A DNA stretch of 64,000 bases from Burhinus oedicnemus. Taxonomy: Eukaryota > Chordata > Aves > Charadriiformes > Burhinidae. The DNA lies in contig VFFE01005920.1 of NCBI GenBank assembly GCA_008921705.1, positions 19,848 through 83,847 on the forward strand, given 5' to 3'. Under the pieces are notes generated by a model that did no database searches, was not told where the DNA came from, and saw only the letters and a list, made by a program, of their open reading frames with translations. This document shows, one piece after another, positions 37,701 through 52,700 of this stretch. Numbering within the stretch: position 1 is the first letter of the stretch; the number at the start of each line of letters is the position of its first letter. The position numbers were made by a program, and so were the translations under genes.

Positions 37701-40700
37701 TCAAGACTGAACAGAAAAACTGTGAAAACCACCACATGTTTTGAGGCAACTAGTGTCATCAATCCTTCACTTTCAAACCTCAAAAGGGACAAAAGCAGGT
37801 GCTTGTGAATTTATACAAACCAGAAAATAAGCATTGAAAGAAGCTTCAAGGTTAGGAACCCAGATTTTAACTTTGGCATAATTTATACGGAGGAAGTCAT
37901 TTAATGCTCTGAGTGGGGACTCATACCACAGCTAACAGAAAGACGAACAGCAGTACAACACGAGAGAAAGTCAATCCATACCTGGGTCTGGATATCATCT
38001 CCTGTGACAATGTTCCCAACAGCTCGTAAGGCAGGAGATACAACTTTGTAGTCGTTGTGCCTAAAATTACCAAGGAAAGATCTAAGTATTAATCATCCTG
38101 AAGCATCTCCATCTTTACATCCTCAAGGAAGGAAGATCCATCAGCCATGGGAAAACTTTCCTGCTAAACCTGACTTAACTCTATCTGAATCAAAACACTC
38201 TTTGATTTTAAACTAATGGTAAGTCTTTTTAGGGTCTAAATATTTAGGCCTTTAGGTATCATTCAGCAGCATAAAAATAAATTATGAGATTAAAAGAATA
38301 CAAGTATTTCAGAGTATAGGCATCCTTGGGAGGAAAAAAGTAATCAGCTTTAGCTATGAAACACACTTAATGTAGCACGCACAAAGGCAGAGAATGAGAC
38401 AGAGGAACACCAATAGAAGCTGTGTGTTTAACTCAACCATGTCCCCATACAGCTGTTTGATCATCATCTGTCATCGTATGTATCCCCCATCATCATTGTT
38501 AAATCAGGATTGGAATAGGAAGGGTGAAGTAAGGAATTTTTTTCTCAATTGAAAACACTTAGGTAATATATTCTATTCGTTAATCCAGCATCAGATTTGC
38601 TTTAATCTTAAAAGCCTTAGTAGTCTTTTTTATTTACATTGTTGAAAAACTTTATTTCTTGTTCTTAGGTAACTGAATGCTCCATGTCCTTCCCTTAGAC
38701 CTGAAGAAACAGCTCTGAAGAAGGCCAGTCTCCCTGACCCCAACTCCCATGGCTACACTTTACTGACCAAAGTGTGCATATACTCTTCTACAGTAAGGGT
38801 TCAGGAAATTATTTACATTTCAAGTCCCTGTTACTGTCAATTCTACTAGGTTTTACTATTCCTTACACTTCTATCTTTGATATCCTTTGGCAATTTAATT
38901 GGTAGGTAATTATAACATGGACCTCAATGGCACAGAGAAAATTCCAGTATGTATTATTGATTTTACAAAAACGCAGCTGTTAGCTGCAGGGAAAAAATCT
39001 CTTTAAGAAACAGCAGAACTAGTACAAGAAAAGGTACATTGTCTCTGTTACACATGACAAACAGAGAAGACTGAACACAGACAGGTAAAGTTAAAACTCA
39101 AATCTTGCTTTTTGGAGATTATTACGCTTCAAGGCATATCTAATTAAATTTCCTAATGCTGGAACCCCGATTTTAGGGAAAAGAGTGGATAGTACATTTG
39201 CTCAGAACAAATTTCTTACATCAGCAATTCCACAAGTCTTCTGCAGACTCCTGCATCAATCACAGCCTGGATTTTATCGTTGGGCCCATCAGACAAATAG
39301 GACAAAGCCCAGCAGGCATCAGCTAATACATCTGTATCATTGACAAAGAGCAGCCAGGAAAGCACACTAAGACAAGGTGAAACCTGTAAGACATTAAAAA
39401 GAGATACATACACTATGCAATTAAAAGGGCCAGAAGATCTATTAATAAGTCAGTTAATTTTCTGTGTGACATTATAGGACTAGGCACTGGTATCTCAAAG
39501 TTCAATACTCAGAAAATTTCAGACCTAGGTAGCACTTCTGTGCAGGGCTGTAGCTACACAAGTACAGAGAAGCAAGTCAGCAGAAAAGTACTATGAGAAT
39601 TCTTCAGCCTCTACAGTACAATGTCTGGCAACTTAAACTCATACTTGTCCGCTAAGATGTGCCATACTTTGCACTACAGCAGCCAAGACGTACAGAGTTT
39701 TGTTCTGCTGTAAGACCGTCATCTCCATTACAGGAAGAGTAACAAAAAGCTAGGAGGCAACAATATTAAAACAGTCATTGTGAATGTCTTCCCAAAGGAC
39801 TAAATACATTCAAAAACTTCATCCGTAAGAAGCTCATACATTGTTTCAGAGAAATTCTGAACTATTTCTGCTATTAAGTTTCACCACCCTTAATGCTTAT
39901 TTGGATACCACCACCTCACAACACATTTCCTTTCAAACATCTCGTACCTTGGCAAAATCAGGAGGAGGATTTTTCCCTCTGCAGAGGTTAGACAGAGCCC
40001 ATACAGCATTTCGGGTCATAGTGAGACGGTTCTGTTTTGAAAGCAATCTAAAACAAACCAACAAAAAAATCCAACCTTGGCTTTTTAAAAATCAAAGCCA
40101 GGCAACTGTGTAGGGTCAACTGCATGAATCATTGAAATAAACAAACTCAGGCCTACATTTTAACATACAACAGGGCAAAATATGCTGGATTTTTTTTTTT
40201 TTTAAAGAAAAATACATCCTGTGGAAAATCATGTGTGATGGCTGGATTCTAACACACACACTAGACACATGAATCCTAGTATCCCGATAAGCACAATAAC
40301 CATTACACTGGAAGTGTGTTCATCTAATTGCTTAGATACTGATGTGGCAGATTAACAGTTAAAAGGTGCAGGAACTGTGACAAAACTACTCTAAGTAGAA
40401 GGATGTGCAGTTAGTTTTGGAGAGTACTCTCTTCACTGAACTGCATTTTTGTATCAGTCTCAGACTATCAGCCCCACTTTTACACTTTTGTATGTTAACT
40501 AGTGAAGGAGAACAAAACATCCTCAGAAAACGCGTATAACCAGGTTTAGGGTTTTCCAAACATTCAAGACCATCATGTATCTCACAGCAAGCACCGCTTA
40601 CAGACTTTCCCCACACACTGGCTCCACTCCTGGCATACGAGACCCTTGCCCACTGGGTTCTTGTTAGAACACAATTCTTCAGACTGCCCTAAAGCAGTTT

Positions 40701-43700
40701 CTTCCTGCAGTTGTGAAGGGATGGCATCCACATACCAGTTGCAGGGTTCAGCTGCTCAGTAAGACACAGGAAGCTCAACGATGTGATGAACTGCAATACT
40801 GACACCTTCATGAAATCTGCATGCCAAAACTGCCCTCCGACATTAGGACTACTACACTGACCAAAGGTGTGTCAGCTACTGGTACATTGAGTCCTTTACG
40901 CGAGATCAATCCTAGCACTGACAAAGATGTTTGTGGAGTTGGTTAACCACGTCAAACACAGTGTGAAGCCTCTAAACAAGGCTTTTTCCTAACAGCTTAG
41001 AAATGACTAGCCGCAGTGCTCTTTGGCCTAAGAGGAATGCAGTAAGGCATTCTTCCACAACTCTAACAACTCAGTTTCTTTTTCTTGTAGCCATCCCACA
41101 CTGTACCAATGTCTTTATGAGAGCACTGGAAAACTCCACTGCTGCAAACAGCTTGCAGAGAACAGAGACTGAGTAATCCTAATTTGTTTCAGCAATAATA
41201 TGGTCCTTCAGCAGAGGACCACTAAGATAATTAGCAAACTAGAGAAATGACACACAACAGGAGGGTTAGAGACTGGGTATGTTCAGCCTTAGAAAGAGAC
41301 TGTGTAAGGGGAGAAGCCAGATCCTTCTCAAAGATGTGTAGTGACAGGACAAGAGGCACCTGTCACAAGGCAGAACATAGAAAATTCTGATTAGGTATCA
41401 GAACATTGTTTTTCACCACGCTATGGTCAAATACTGCAACAGGTTGCCTCATGTGGTTATGGAATCTACCTTTGATGTTCCAAATTTGACCGATTAAGTA
41501 ATTGAGCAATCTAATCTGATCTCAACTGCTATGAAGAGAGTGTGTGACTAGATGACCTCCAGAGGAGCCTTTCAACTTAAATTATTCTATGACTCTGTAA
41601 GCCCAGACATCCACCCACTCTGTAGAATAAAATAGTTCCAGCTTAGCTGCTCCTAAACATGTTTCCATTTTAGCTCCACTACAAAATGTAGTTCAAGAGC
41701 CCCCACTAAAAAGTCTGATTAGTCGACAATAAAAAACAGTTATTCATATTCAAGAAAAAAACCAAATTTCAGTCTTATCAGACACTCAAGCAAAATTCTG
41801 GAAAACATATTAAAACAGACTTACTGCAATAAAGGGGGCAGGATATTACAGTCCAATACATAGTCTCTGCACATAGTGCTGTCTCCAGCTATGTTGCCAA
41901 GAGCCCATACTGCCTGCAATGTAAAACAGAATAGTAATTACTTTCATTCTCACAATTCAACCACTTCAGCGTATGTATTAGAGTGGGAGATACTCTGTTC
42001 TCACTGTTAGATCCCGGACAATATACAAAAGGGGAATGCATTCTGGTTTGAGTACTACATATATACACCCAAACTCATTACATGACTCGGGAATATTTAC
42101 ACAGATCTAAAAGGAATACCAAACCAGCTAACATGTATGTCTCCAAAGACTTCACAGGCAGACATAACCTCGCCCTGTCCATAATATAAGAGATGAGCTT
42201 ATCTTCTCAGGCTTAGTAACACACTAATTCTACGCTCCTCCTGGTTCAGAGTTGGTTCAAGGCCAGACGGTTCACAGCACAGGTCAAGCAAGTCTGTATC
42301 TACCCAACAATGTTTCTGTAGAACAGCCCATATTAGTATTTCCTAAGAAGCCATAAAAGCATGTGTTGTTTATGCAGTCATATTAAGAATGTTGACACCA
42401 ATATAGATGAAAACGAGACTCTAAATGCAAGATAAACCGATATGCAGAATCAAAGAGTTCAGATGGGCATTGGTATATATTCTTTAAGAGAAAACTATAC
42501 TGACAGAACCATTATTGCCTATTAGACATATGCATGACAAAATGCAAAGACAGGTATTTTCTCCCTTGGACATCAGTACTACTGCAACCCTTCATTTGAG
42601 AATAAAAGATCTAAAATACTAGAAGATAATTAAAGAAGAATGAAATCCATCTTCTGTAATACAATGAGAATGAAAGATTTGATTGGTTTTGACTTATAAG
42701 TTTGGGTCAGGTGTTGGTTTTGATATCACTGTCCACTAGTATGAGAACTGTAACTGAAAAAAATTAAAATTAAGTCTATGCAAAGTATAAAAGTCATTTT
42801 ATGAATTCCATGTGATTTACAGACAATATTTTTGTCACACAAAAAAGTGTATGAAATGCACATTTGCTTTTAAGTTAGCAGAAGGATAAATGTCATATCA
42901 AATAAATACCTGTATCTGCTTACTTGGTAAGACCCATACAATGTTTACACAACACTGGAAAGACTTGCAATACTGCACATAGAGGACAAAAGCAATCCTA
43001 TTTATCATGGACAGCAGCTGAATGTCTTCCCTAAATTTCTCCTCATTTGAAGACTACGTATTTATTTGCAGTAAAATGCATAACAATTTCTCCAACTGAA
43101 AATATCTAAGTTCCCCATACAAAATAAACGTATTTTTCTCTCTGTATCTCTACTTGAAATAAATTACTCCTCTAAAAAAGTGACAGAATAAGCCAAATTT
43201 GTTACGTAAAGGAAATTCTCAGATAATCTGAAATAAGCTTATTTATTCATCATCAATACGAAGTCATTTGTTACATTATATTGCTACTGTAACATGTTTT
43301 TAAAAGGTGGCAAAAAAGATGCTACTTTAAAAAAATCCTTTAAAAATCTCTTCCAATCACTATAGAGGGCCTAAAACACTACCAAATACCTGTAAAATGA
43401 ATACAGTTAAAACCAAATAACAAAATGTATATACACAACATAGATACAGAGGTCAGCTTGCCAGATACAAAATAAAGTCTTCTCCCCTGTACCAATATTA
43501 CCAATAACATCATAAATAGATCCATCAATAGATCAAAAGTCCCTAAACTACAAGTTGTTAAGAGACTAGGAGACTACTCTGGGAAAGGAATAGTTTGTTT
43601 TGTTCTGCTACTGCTTTCCAGACTCCTGCTGTCAGCCGTAGTCAGAGAGAAGGCACCAGGCTATACTGACCTTTGCTGTGAAACAGCACAGCAATTACTA

Positions 43701-46700
43701 CTGTGGTGCCAAGCTCAGGATTGGTGCATCCCTAAGAGCAAGAAATCAGGCAAGGGAAGCAGGAGACCTGCATGGTTGAGCACGGAGCTTCTGAAAAAGC
43801 TCAAGTGGAAGAAGAAAGTTTACACTAAGTGGAAAAAGGGGCTGACCACTTGGGAAGATTACAAGAATGCTGCCAGAGTCTGCAGGGACGAAACGAGGAA
43901 AGCCAAGGCCTCCTTGGAATTGTCTGGCAAGGGATGTCAAGGTCAACAGGAAGGGTTTCTTCAAGTACATCGGAGGCAAAAGGAAAACTAGAGAAAATGT
44001 GGGCCCACTGTTGAATGAGATGGGGGCCATGGTGACGGATGATGCAGAGAAGGCAAAATTACTGAATGCCTTCTTTGCTTCAGTCTTTACTGCTCAGGCC
44101 AGCCCTCGGGAGTCCCAGACTTTGCAGGTAACAGAGAAAGTCTGGAGGAAGGAAGGCTTTCCCTTGGTTGAGGAGGATCAAGTTAGAGATCAGTTAAGTA
44201 AACTGGATATCCACAAGTCCATGCGTCCTGATGGGATGTACCCACGAGTGCTGAGGGAGCTGGCTGAAGTCACTGCTGGGCTGCTCTCCATCATCTTTGA
44301 AAGGTCCTGGAGAACAGGGGAGGTGCCTGAGGACTGGAGGAAAGCTGATGTCACTCCCGTCTTCAAAAAGGGCAAGAAGGAAGACCCAGGAAACTACAGA
44401 CCAGTCAGCCTCACCTCCATCCCTGGAAAGCTTGTCCTGGGCATCACCTCAAAGCATCTGGAGGAAAAGAAGGTTATCAGAAGTAGCCAACGTGGATTCA
44501 CCAAGGGGAAGTCATGTCTGACTAATCTGATAGCCTTCTACGATGGCATGTCTGGACGGATAGATGAGGGGAGGGCAGTCGATGTTGTCTACCTTGACTT
44601 CAGCAAGGCTTGACACCATCTTTCACCGCATCCTCGTAGGCAAGCTTAGGAAGTGTGGGTTGGATGAACGGATGGTGGGGTGGATTGAAAACTGGCTGGC
44701 AGATAGAGCTCAGAAGGTTGTGATTAGTGGCACAGTCTAGTTGGAGGTCTGTGACAAGTGGTGTTCCCCAGGGGTCAGTACTGGGTCCAGTCCTGTTCAT
44801 CATATTCATCAATGACCTGGATGAAGGGATAGAGTGTACCACCAGCAAGTTTGCTTGCTGGGAGGCGTGGCTGACACACCGGAAGGCTGTGCTGCCATTC
44901 AGCAAGACCTGGACAGGCTGGAGAGTTGGGCAGAGAGAAACCTCATGAAGTTCAACAAGGGCAAGTGTAGGGTCCTGCACCTGGGGAGGAATAACCCCAT
45001 GCACCAGTACAGGTTAGGGGCTGACCTGCTGGAAAGCAGCTCTGTGGAAAGGGACCTGGGAGTCCTGGTGGACAACAGGATGACCATGAGCCAGCAATGT
45101 GCCCTTGTGGCCAAGAAGGCCAATGGCATCCTGGGGTGCATCAAGAGGTGTGTGGCAAGCAGGTCGCAGGAAGTTGTCCTCCTCCTCTACTCTGCCCTGG
45201 TGAGGCCGCACCTGGAGGTACCTGGAGGTACGTGTCCAGTTCTGGGCTCCCCGATTCAAGAAGGACAGGGATCTGCTGGAGAAGATACAGCAGAGGGCTA
45301 CAAAGATGATTAGGGGACTGGAACATCTTTCTTATGAGGAAAGGCTGAGGGACTTGGGTCTTTTTAGTCTGGAGAAGAGAAGGCTCAGAGCAGGGATCTC
45401 ATCAATGCTTTCAAATACTTAAAGGGAGGGTGCCAGGAGGACGGCACGAGTCTTTTTGCAGTGGTGCCCAGTGACAGGACAAGAGGTAACGGGCATAAAC
45501 TTGAACGCAGGAAGTTCCATCTAAACATGAGGAGGAACATCTTTACTTTGAGGGTGGCAGAGCACTGGAACAGGCTACTCAGAGAGGTGGTGGAGTCTCT
45601 GACTCTGGAGACATTCAAAACCTGCCTGGATGCCATCCTGTGCAACCTGTTCTAGGTGACCCTGCTCTGGCAGGGGGGTTGGACTAGATGATCTCCAGAG
45701 GTCCCTTCCAACCCCTGTGATTCTGTGTCCCCCTTAAATTCATCTACATCAAGAAAACTTATTTTTCATCCCCATTCTTACTATTTTACAACTGTTGTGA
45801 CAACCGTTTGCCTGAAATACAAGTATAACCTTGGGTCTGCCAGCTTCATGGACTCAAGACCGAGAAGGTGGCTACTGGAAAAATTTAGCTTAAGAGAGAA
45901 TATATGCCAGCTCCTGCAGAGTGTCATTTGTATTAGAAATGTAAGAAGCCATACTCATTGCTCGCTGCAATGCTTGTATTTCTGCAGCAATGAAAAGCAC
46001 AAGGAAAGAATCAAAAGATTTCAGCCAGTTCTAAATAAAATTGTGGATTTTTAAAAACATTTTCTCCCTAAAAGTTAGAATTTGTAGTAATTTCCTTTTA
46101 TTGAACATGTGGGTAACTTTGCATGAAGACACAATCTCCTTGTCTGGACACCCTTACACATGTTAAAACACTCCTGGAAGCCATATTTCACTTGTTTGTG
46201 GACTTTGTTTCTGCCATTAAGGTAACATCTATTTTTAGGGTTGACAACAGTGACAATCATTTAATCCAGGAATCTATTCTGACCCTGAATGGCACACTGG
46301 CTTTGCAACAGCAAATCTCGCATCAAAAAGTCTGACCAGAGAAGTCAAATAGCATCTCTACATCCTTCCCACTCCTGATTTTTTATGGCAAGAGAAGTCT
46401 GGCTGAGTAGTCTGGTATCACAGGACTGGTATCTGTAGTCTGGTATCACAGGTAAGCAAAGATATTGCAAGAAATCCTCGTGATGCTAATGACTGATAGT
46501 ACACAAGATGCAGAGAAATTTAAGTATCTTTGAAAAATATGCAGTTTCATTCAACAAGGAAGATGTCTTTCCTTAAGGAATTATTTCAGCTCTTTGGATA
46601 AGTGAGGAATATAAGTCAAAGCTCATTTAAACTCTTCTTGTCAGACACTGCTATAAATACAAAGCTTCATCATGGCTCCCACAGAGGACATGTGAACAAT

Positions 46701-49700
46701 GACACATATCTTCACAGTTTGTCTGAATAATGTTCAATGATTTCCATTGCTGCTTCCGTGCACTCCTCAAGATGCAAATGGCTTGCTTGCCATAACATTT
46801 TGGCTTCATTCTACACATCCTATATATTTTTATCTTCTTTTCTGGATAGTTGCAGAGGTAAAAGGAGATTTAATTCCAGTAAATTTCAGAGTTTACGAAA
46901 TAAAAAAAATACTTTAAAAAATAATTCAATTTCAGTACTTTCCAATATCCACATGCAGACCTGAAGATGAAAAGAACCTCTAATTTTAAGATTTCTAGTA
47001 CGACTTTTTAACCAACATCTAGGGTAGCAAAGTTGTGTGTAAACTGAAAATGCAAATGCTGCCTTGTCAATTGACAGTGTCTGGTTTTACACACCCGTAT
47101 GAATTTCCATTTATTGCTAATAGTGGAGTAGGGATTGTTGCAGGTCTCCAGTTACTTCACTCACTATTAAACTCCAGTATTTTTTCCCCGCAGTGCTGGA
47201 CAACTTCGGTAGTCAATAACAGTAAAGTGCAAGTTTTCTAGAGTACTGTTGAGCCATACAGTGCCTTCTGTGAACAACCCATGTGTTTTTTGACAACCGT
47301 CCACTTTCCCCTGGATTCTGAAGGCTCTCAGCCATTATTTCATTAGGCCTTTGGATACTTAAACCAAGTGCTAAACCAGCCACCAACAGTGCACAGAGTC
47401 TGTGCCTCTCAGTGGAGAAGAAATAGTATGAAGTGAGAATCAACACTTTCTCTATTTTTGCCCACTGACTTGGGAAATGGATCTAATGCTAGGATGACGA
47501 CTGAAGATTAACTTGCATACAAGTGTGATTGGATTAGTGGACACAAGGAAGGATATGAGAAGGGAAAATTCCTAGGAGATGACTTCTACTGTGCCCCAAC
47601 ATAGAAAATACCTTTCTTTCAGTGGCTGGGGTGATCATAGTTCCTTTCTCACATCTCATCCACGCAAACAGAGAAAGTCAATCATACTCATGCCCCAACT
47701 GTTTTTCCTGATTTTGATTATGAAGAACAAGTTAGTAGGACTACTGATGTAAAAGCCAAGCAGAACTTGGACACCAGACTCACAGGTCACCTCTGCCAAA
47801 CAAATGATGGTTACCAAAAGGAATAGCAATACAACCAGAAATGGAAAAATACTGAGGGAAAAACACCTTGGTTGCTTTAGATGAAAACGCAAATGTTCCC
47901 AAAGGAGAACAGGGCAGCTGGGGATGCTTCTGCCACCAGCTGTCCAGCAGAGCACAATGACACATATATGTCACTGTGAGACAATCTCAGCTGTCTCACA
48001 GAGTGTAATGCCTTGCGTGGTTTTTGAAGGAAATTCACCATTCATCAAGGAAGCCCAAGTTGACATCTGAGTTTTAAATACCTCAGCAAGGGCACTCAAG
48101 AGAGAACTGCAGCTAGAATACTGCTGAAGCTAGATCAACCTTAAGCATGTCTAAAGGGCTTTGATGGAGTCCTTCAATATAACTAATTTCAGGCTGGCAT
48201 TTCTAACTTTCTAGATGTCTTTTGGAAGAAAAAATTGTGGTAAGTGGAAGAAGGCTATGACATATGCCACTGACTAAATCTAAAAAAACAGTACACCAAC
48301 ACCAGAAACAAAACCCATAGATGTAGCCACAGAGTTTTTCATAAATAACAGAGATATAGCTTCTGTCACAAACTCAGTTTCTTTGGTGGGAAAAATGTAT
48401 GTCAAATGGTTTGACCACTGATCACACAGAATATCTAAGACTGATACACAATGCAAATAATGAAAGAGAAGAGTTAAAGGATAGCAGGGTAATTAAATGT
48501 CAGCCTGCACAGCTTAATGGGAAACAGATCTTGTAAAAAGACAAAATATAACTTCATTAAAATACATGTTGTTTAATAAACATAGTTATAAAGATTCTCT
48601 CACACAGATTTCTATAAAACCATTGATTTAGAATCACACTAGACTCAGAAACTGGCATGTGCAAAAGAAACAGTGCAACACATTAGAATAAAACTGGTTT
48701 ATAAATATGAAAAATAACTGTTGGGAAAATCATGATCAGATAAGGTAAACTGATATCTGCTCCTGAGCCACTGCTAAGGGAAGTTTGAAATAAAAGACAA
48801 ATTCAACAGTGTAAGTCTGTATAACTTACTGTAAGACAAAAACACTGGATAATGATTAGCCAGTAAGTCAACTTAAAATAATATTAAATATTATTTAAGT
48901 TTATGCTATGATACATATTCAAAATTATATTACCCTTACACTTCCTTATACAGAATTACTATCTCACTTAGCACAAAGAATGGCTTACTAAATACAGCCT
49001 TCAATATTTCTTTTTCTCTTAGTCCTTTACTATGGGGTTGTAGGGCTAACTTCTGGCCCATCTGTCCTGAACACGTAGTTCTGTTTTCTGTATTTTCCTG
49101 TATTTTTGTAATTTGTTACAAATGCAGCAAGAGTTGCTTGCAAATAAGTACTACTGTGAGAGAAGGTAAGAATCACCATTTTACAGGGAAGAAAATTAAG
49201 GCCAAATATCTTCCAGTTTCAGAAATCCAGCCTGAGAAGCCCAGATCTGCTCAAAACACAAACCTAATTACAAAAGTCACTTGCTAAAGTGCTGAGTTGT
49301 CCTCAACTACAAAACAAAATGCAACCATTTCGCATTGAGCATTCAAAAGCCACAGAACTAGTGTCTACTTACTGAAAACTGATATAAGCAAACTGTCCAG
49401 CATCAGACACTAAGTACTAGATACATTTGTCTCGAAAACCTGCAATTGCCTTAATCGTAAGAATCTCTTCTCTTTTCTCTCTTTCATTCACTACAATGTA
49501 TTCCAACTTTAACAAACAGGGCCACAGTGTGACAAATAAAAGCCTCCTTTACTACCTGCTGATTTGTTACCGAGGCAACAATCTGTACATATACTAAATG
49601 AGATGAGAGTCATCTGGAAAAATACTAGGCAACTAACGCTATCCTGTAATGCAGAAGGACAAGAGTTAATATTTGAGTGCTTAATGCTTTTAATTTTTGT

Positions 49701-52700
49701 TTTAATAGATAGTATGGTGAAGTGTTTGGGTTTTTTCCACAGCTGTCAGAAAAAACAGAATTTCTTTCATGCTGGCCTGCAGTAAACCTTGGGTCAGCTG
49801 TGTCAGCTGTGAGCAGGGCTGCAAGCTCCAGACCTGCAGCACAGAAACCCACCATGAAAAGGTGTAGGTAATACTTTGCAGTGGTATATTTTATTTCTTT
49901 ACTATAGCTTACTACAGAGCAATTTGTAACTGGTATTTAGAGACTTACGGCTAACAAATGGATCATGGATTCAGCACCTGAATTACATAGAAAAATATTT
50001 TCCAGTGATTATAACCCACTGCCTGCAATCTGAATTTTAATGTCAGCAGTTTACTAGGAGGCAGAGGGGGAAGAAGACAGATAGATTACTTAACTATGGC
50101 CCCTAAACTCTTCTGTTAATTCACACATCTCAAGGCTGAAGGCTGCACAACTCATTCTAAACAGGTTTGCTCTTCCCACCTGCTCTCTGAACATCAGCAG
50201 GGATGATAACAACCACCTAATAAAAAAAAAAAACAAGTTAGCTCTTGCACAGATGATCATTAGGAGCAAAAAAATGGAGTAGCCCTACCACACTCAATGC
50301 ACCAATCATACTGCAGGAACAGCACTGTATAAGTGATGGTTGAATTTGGAAAGTAATGCCACCAGTTTCAACTCCAAAAAACCCAAACTCTAAAAAACAT
50401 TATATAGCTAAGTCTGGATGGATTTTCACATGGGCAGAACATGGTATCTATCTGCCATTTTGGCAAGCTGCCTATCACATTTTCTACAATAACAAAGTCT
50501 CGTTTCCTCAAAGAAAGCTACAAAAATGGACCAAAAAAAACCCCAACCGAAAACAAACCTTATTTCCTCTAATATAATTTTCTCAAGCACCTGAATTAAA
50601 ATTCTCTTAAAAAAAAAAAAACCCAACACTTCTCCAAAATTATTCAGCCTGAGATAGGCCATTGAAAATGGGAAGTTGCAGAGCAGAAGAACTAGAAAGC
50701 TATAAGCAACTGAAAAAAAAAAAAAAATCAAATCTGTTTCTCTTGTGGAAAATGTTAGGCAACCTTAAGTACAGGTGATACATTCTGAGCCAGCTATAAG
50801 AGAGGAAGGCAAGTTACACAAAGCAATCCAATGCCTATGTGTCGAGACTCCTCCAATCATGCATCTCAACACAGCCAAATGCAAGGTCAGACATCTAGGA
50901 ACAGAGAATAGAGGTCACACTTACAGGATGGAGAATTGAACCCTGGAAGTCAGTAACTCTGAAAAGAACAATGGATTATATTGGATAGCCTGAGCTTGCA
51001 GCCAGCTTCTGTGGCAAAGAGTCCGCAAAGACGTTGTGGATATTTACACACCAAAGTATCAAGTAGAAATGAAAGTGAGGTACTATCTCTGCAAACAGCA
51101 TTGCTGGAACAGCGCTACTAGAATATCCAGTGCTTATAATTTCACAACCACAAAAAGATATTGAAACAAAGAAACATTCAGAGAACAGTCACCAAAAACT
51201 AAACCAACCACCACAGAAATACCCTCATAATGAGAATTCAGAGCTTGATTTCATTTGCTCAAGAAAGCTTAAGCTATGGTCTGTAAGTAGCTACAGGAAA
51301 AAAACAGAGAGCTTACTAATTGAGTAGACAATTAAACAAAAGCAAATACCTGGAGCCAAAGCTAGTCAAATTTGTACAATAAAGATGCATACTTTCAAGT
51401 TAGGATTAAGATTAACTGAAAATCTGTTGCTTAACATGATTAGTATTTCATCATCCTAAATCTTCAAAGCAAGATTATACATCCTTGTTCAAACACAAGT
51501 TATGGACCTCATGCAGAAATTACCAAGTCAAATGTTTGGTCTGTACTTTACACTGATGCTTTGGGCCTTAAAGAATATTCATCTACTCTGTAAGGAACGT
51601 AGAGAACAAACTATAATTTCCACTCATGCTTTATCTTCAGGAGAAACAAGCATGAACTTTCCATCTCTAAAGCAATTCTTTAAACAAGGCTTCTTGAATT
51701 CCTCAATACACAGAAAAATATTAACCCATTAGAGATCAAAATACATTACCCCATTGGCTGTGGTTAAATACATCATTTCCAGAAAAAGAAAAATACAATA
51801 CTTGCTTAGACATCTTAACACATACTAGGTAGAAAGGTACTGTTGTGCAAAACAGGAAAAAAACCAAAAACAAAACCAAAAAAACCAGAACAAACCAACC
51901 CAAATAAACAAAAAAACCCCAACCCTACAAACCACCACACATACACACAAAAACCCCAACACCGTTCTTAATCTTTACCTGTTCCTGTACATCTTCAAAC
52001 TCTGAACTAAGCAGCTCTATGAAGATGGGGACAGCTCCTGCTTGGATCACTATTCGAGTCTGAAGAGAATTTCCCGAGGCAATATTTGTCAGCACCCATG
52101 CAGCTTCAAACTGGAAAACCAAATACAAAAGAAAGTTTACTAGGAGCCTTCTGTGCCACACCAGAAATGAAGACTAAATGTCTTTTAAAGACAGATAGAA
52201 TTGGCATAGGGAAAGCATGAAATATTACTGATTAACATAGACAATTTGCGAAGTAAGAATCTGAATGATACAGTTAAGTTATTGATATCACTCATAATCA
52301 AAATTTGCAGAAGTTCCTTATGAGAACAAGATAAGTTTTGCCATGGCTTTTCAAGTATTATTTTTTCCTATGCAATTATACTACCTTTGGTCTGTTCTAC
52401 TGCCTTTCCTTACTGGCTGAGAACCTATACAGAAAAAATGAGTCTTCCCACAAGTCATCTGATACCTGCATTCACTGAATCAGCAATGATATTCCTGAAG
52501 CTGCATGAAGAGACATTCTTTGACAAAACTTGATGGATATAAAACAAATAAAAGCCATTAAAAACCCTGCCCCAAAATAAAAAAAAAAAGGAAAGGAGAT
52601 TAAAAGAAAAAAAACAAAAAAAACCAAAAAAACCAGACTTTGCGATCATAATCTGGTAGAATTGTGCAACCACAGCAAAGTACTTCTCTGGTGATCAGTA

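Larger units (their letters stand above)
34941..37981 (-). other. KPNA1 intron 10
   Basis: 3 kb holding two copies of a 116-bp direct repeat (36689-36804 and 37810-37925). Between them, 36850-37800 is less AT-rich and contains recurring CACTGCCTCC words. An A/C-rich tract (G/U in the transcript) lies at about 35086-35130, and T12 is at 35641-35652. Confidence 0.65.
41914..51978 (-). other. KPNA1 intron 6 (10 kb)
   Basis: Contains the 2-kb CR1 at 43700-45728, a further CR1-like remnant at about 50840-51130, a 17-bp direct repeat at 46408-46424 and 46436-46452, and an A/C-rich tract at 51856-51963 next to the exon 6 donor. The rest is AT-rich sequence without recognisable features. Confidence 0.65.

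Noticed and set aside
43867..44613. Longest plus-strand frame in the right half, as a possible host gene
   Set aside because: It is the CR1 reverse transcriptase, antisense inside a KPNA1 intron and followed by frame breaks and a CR1 3' end.
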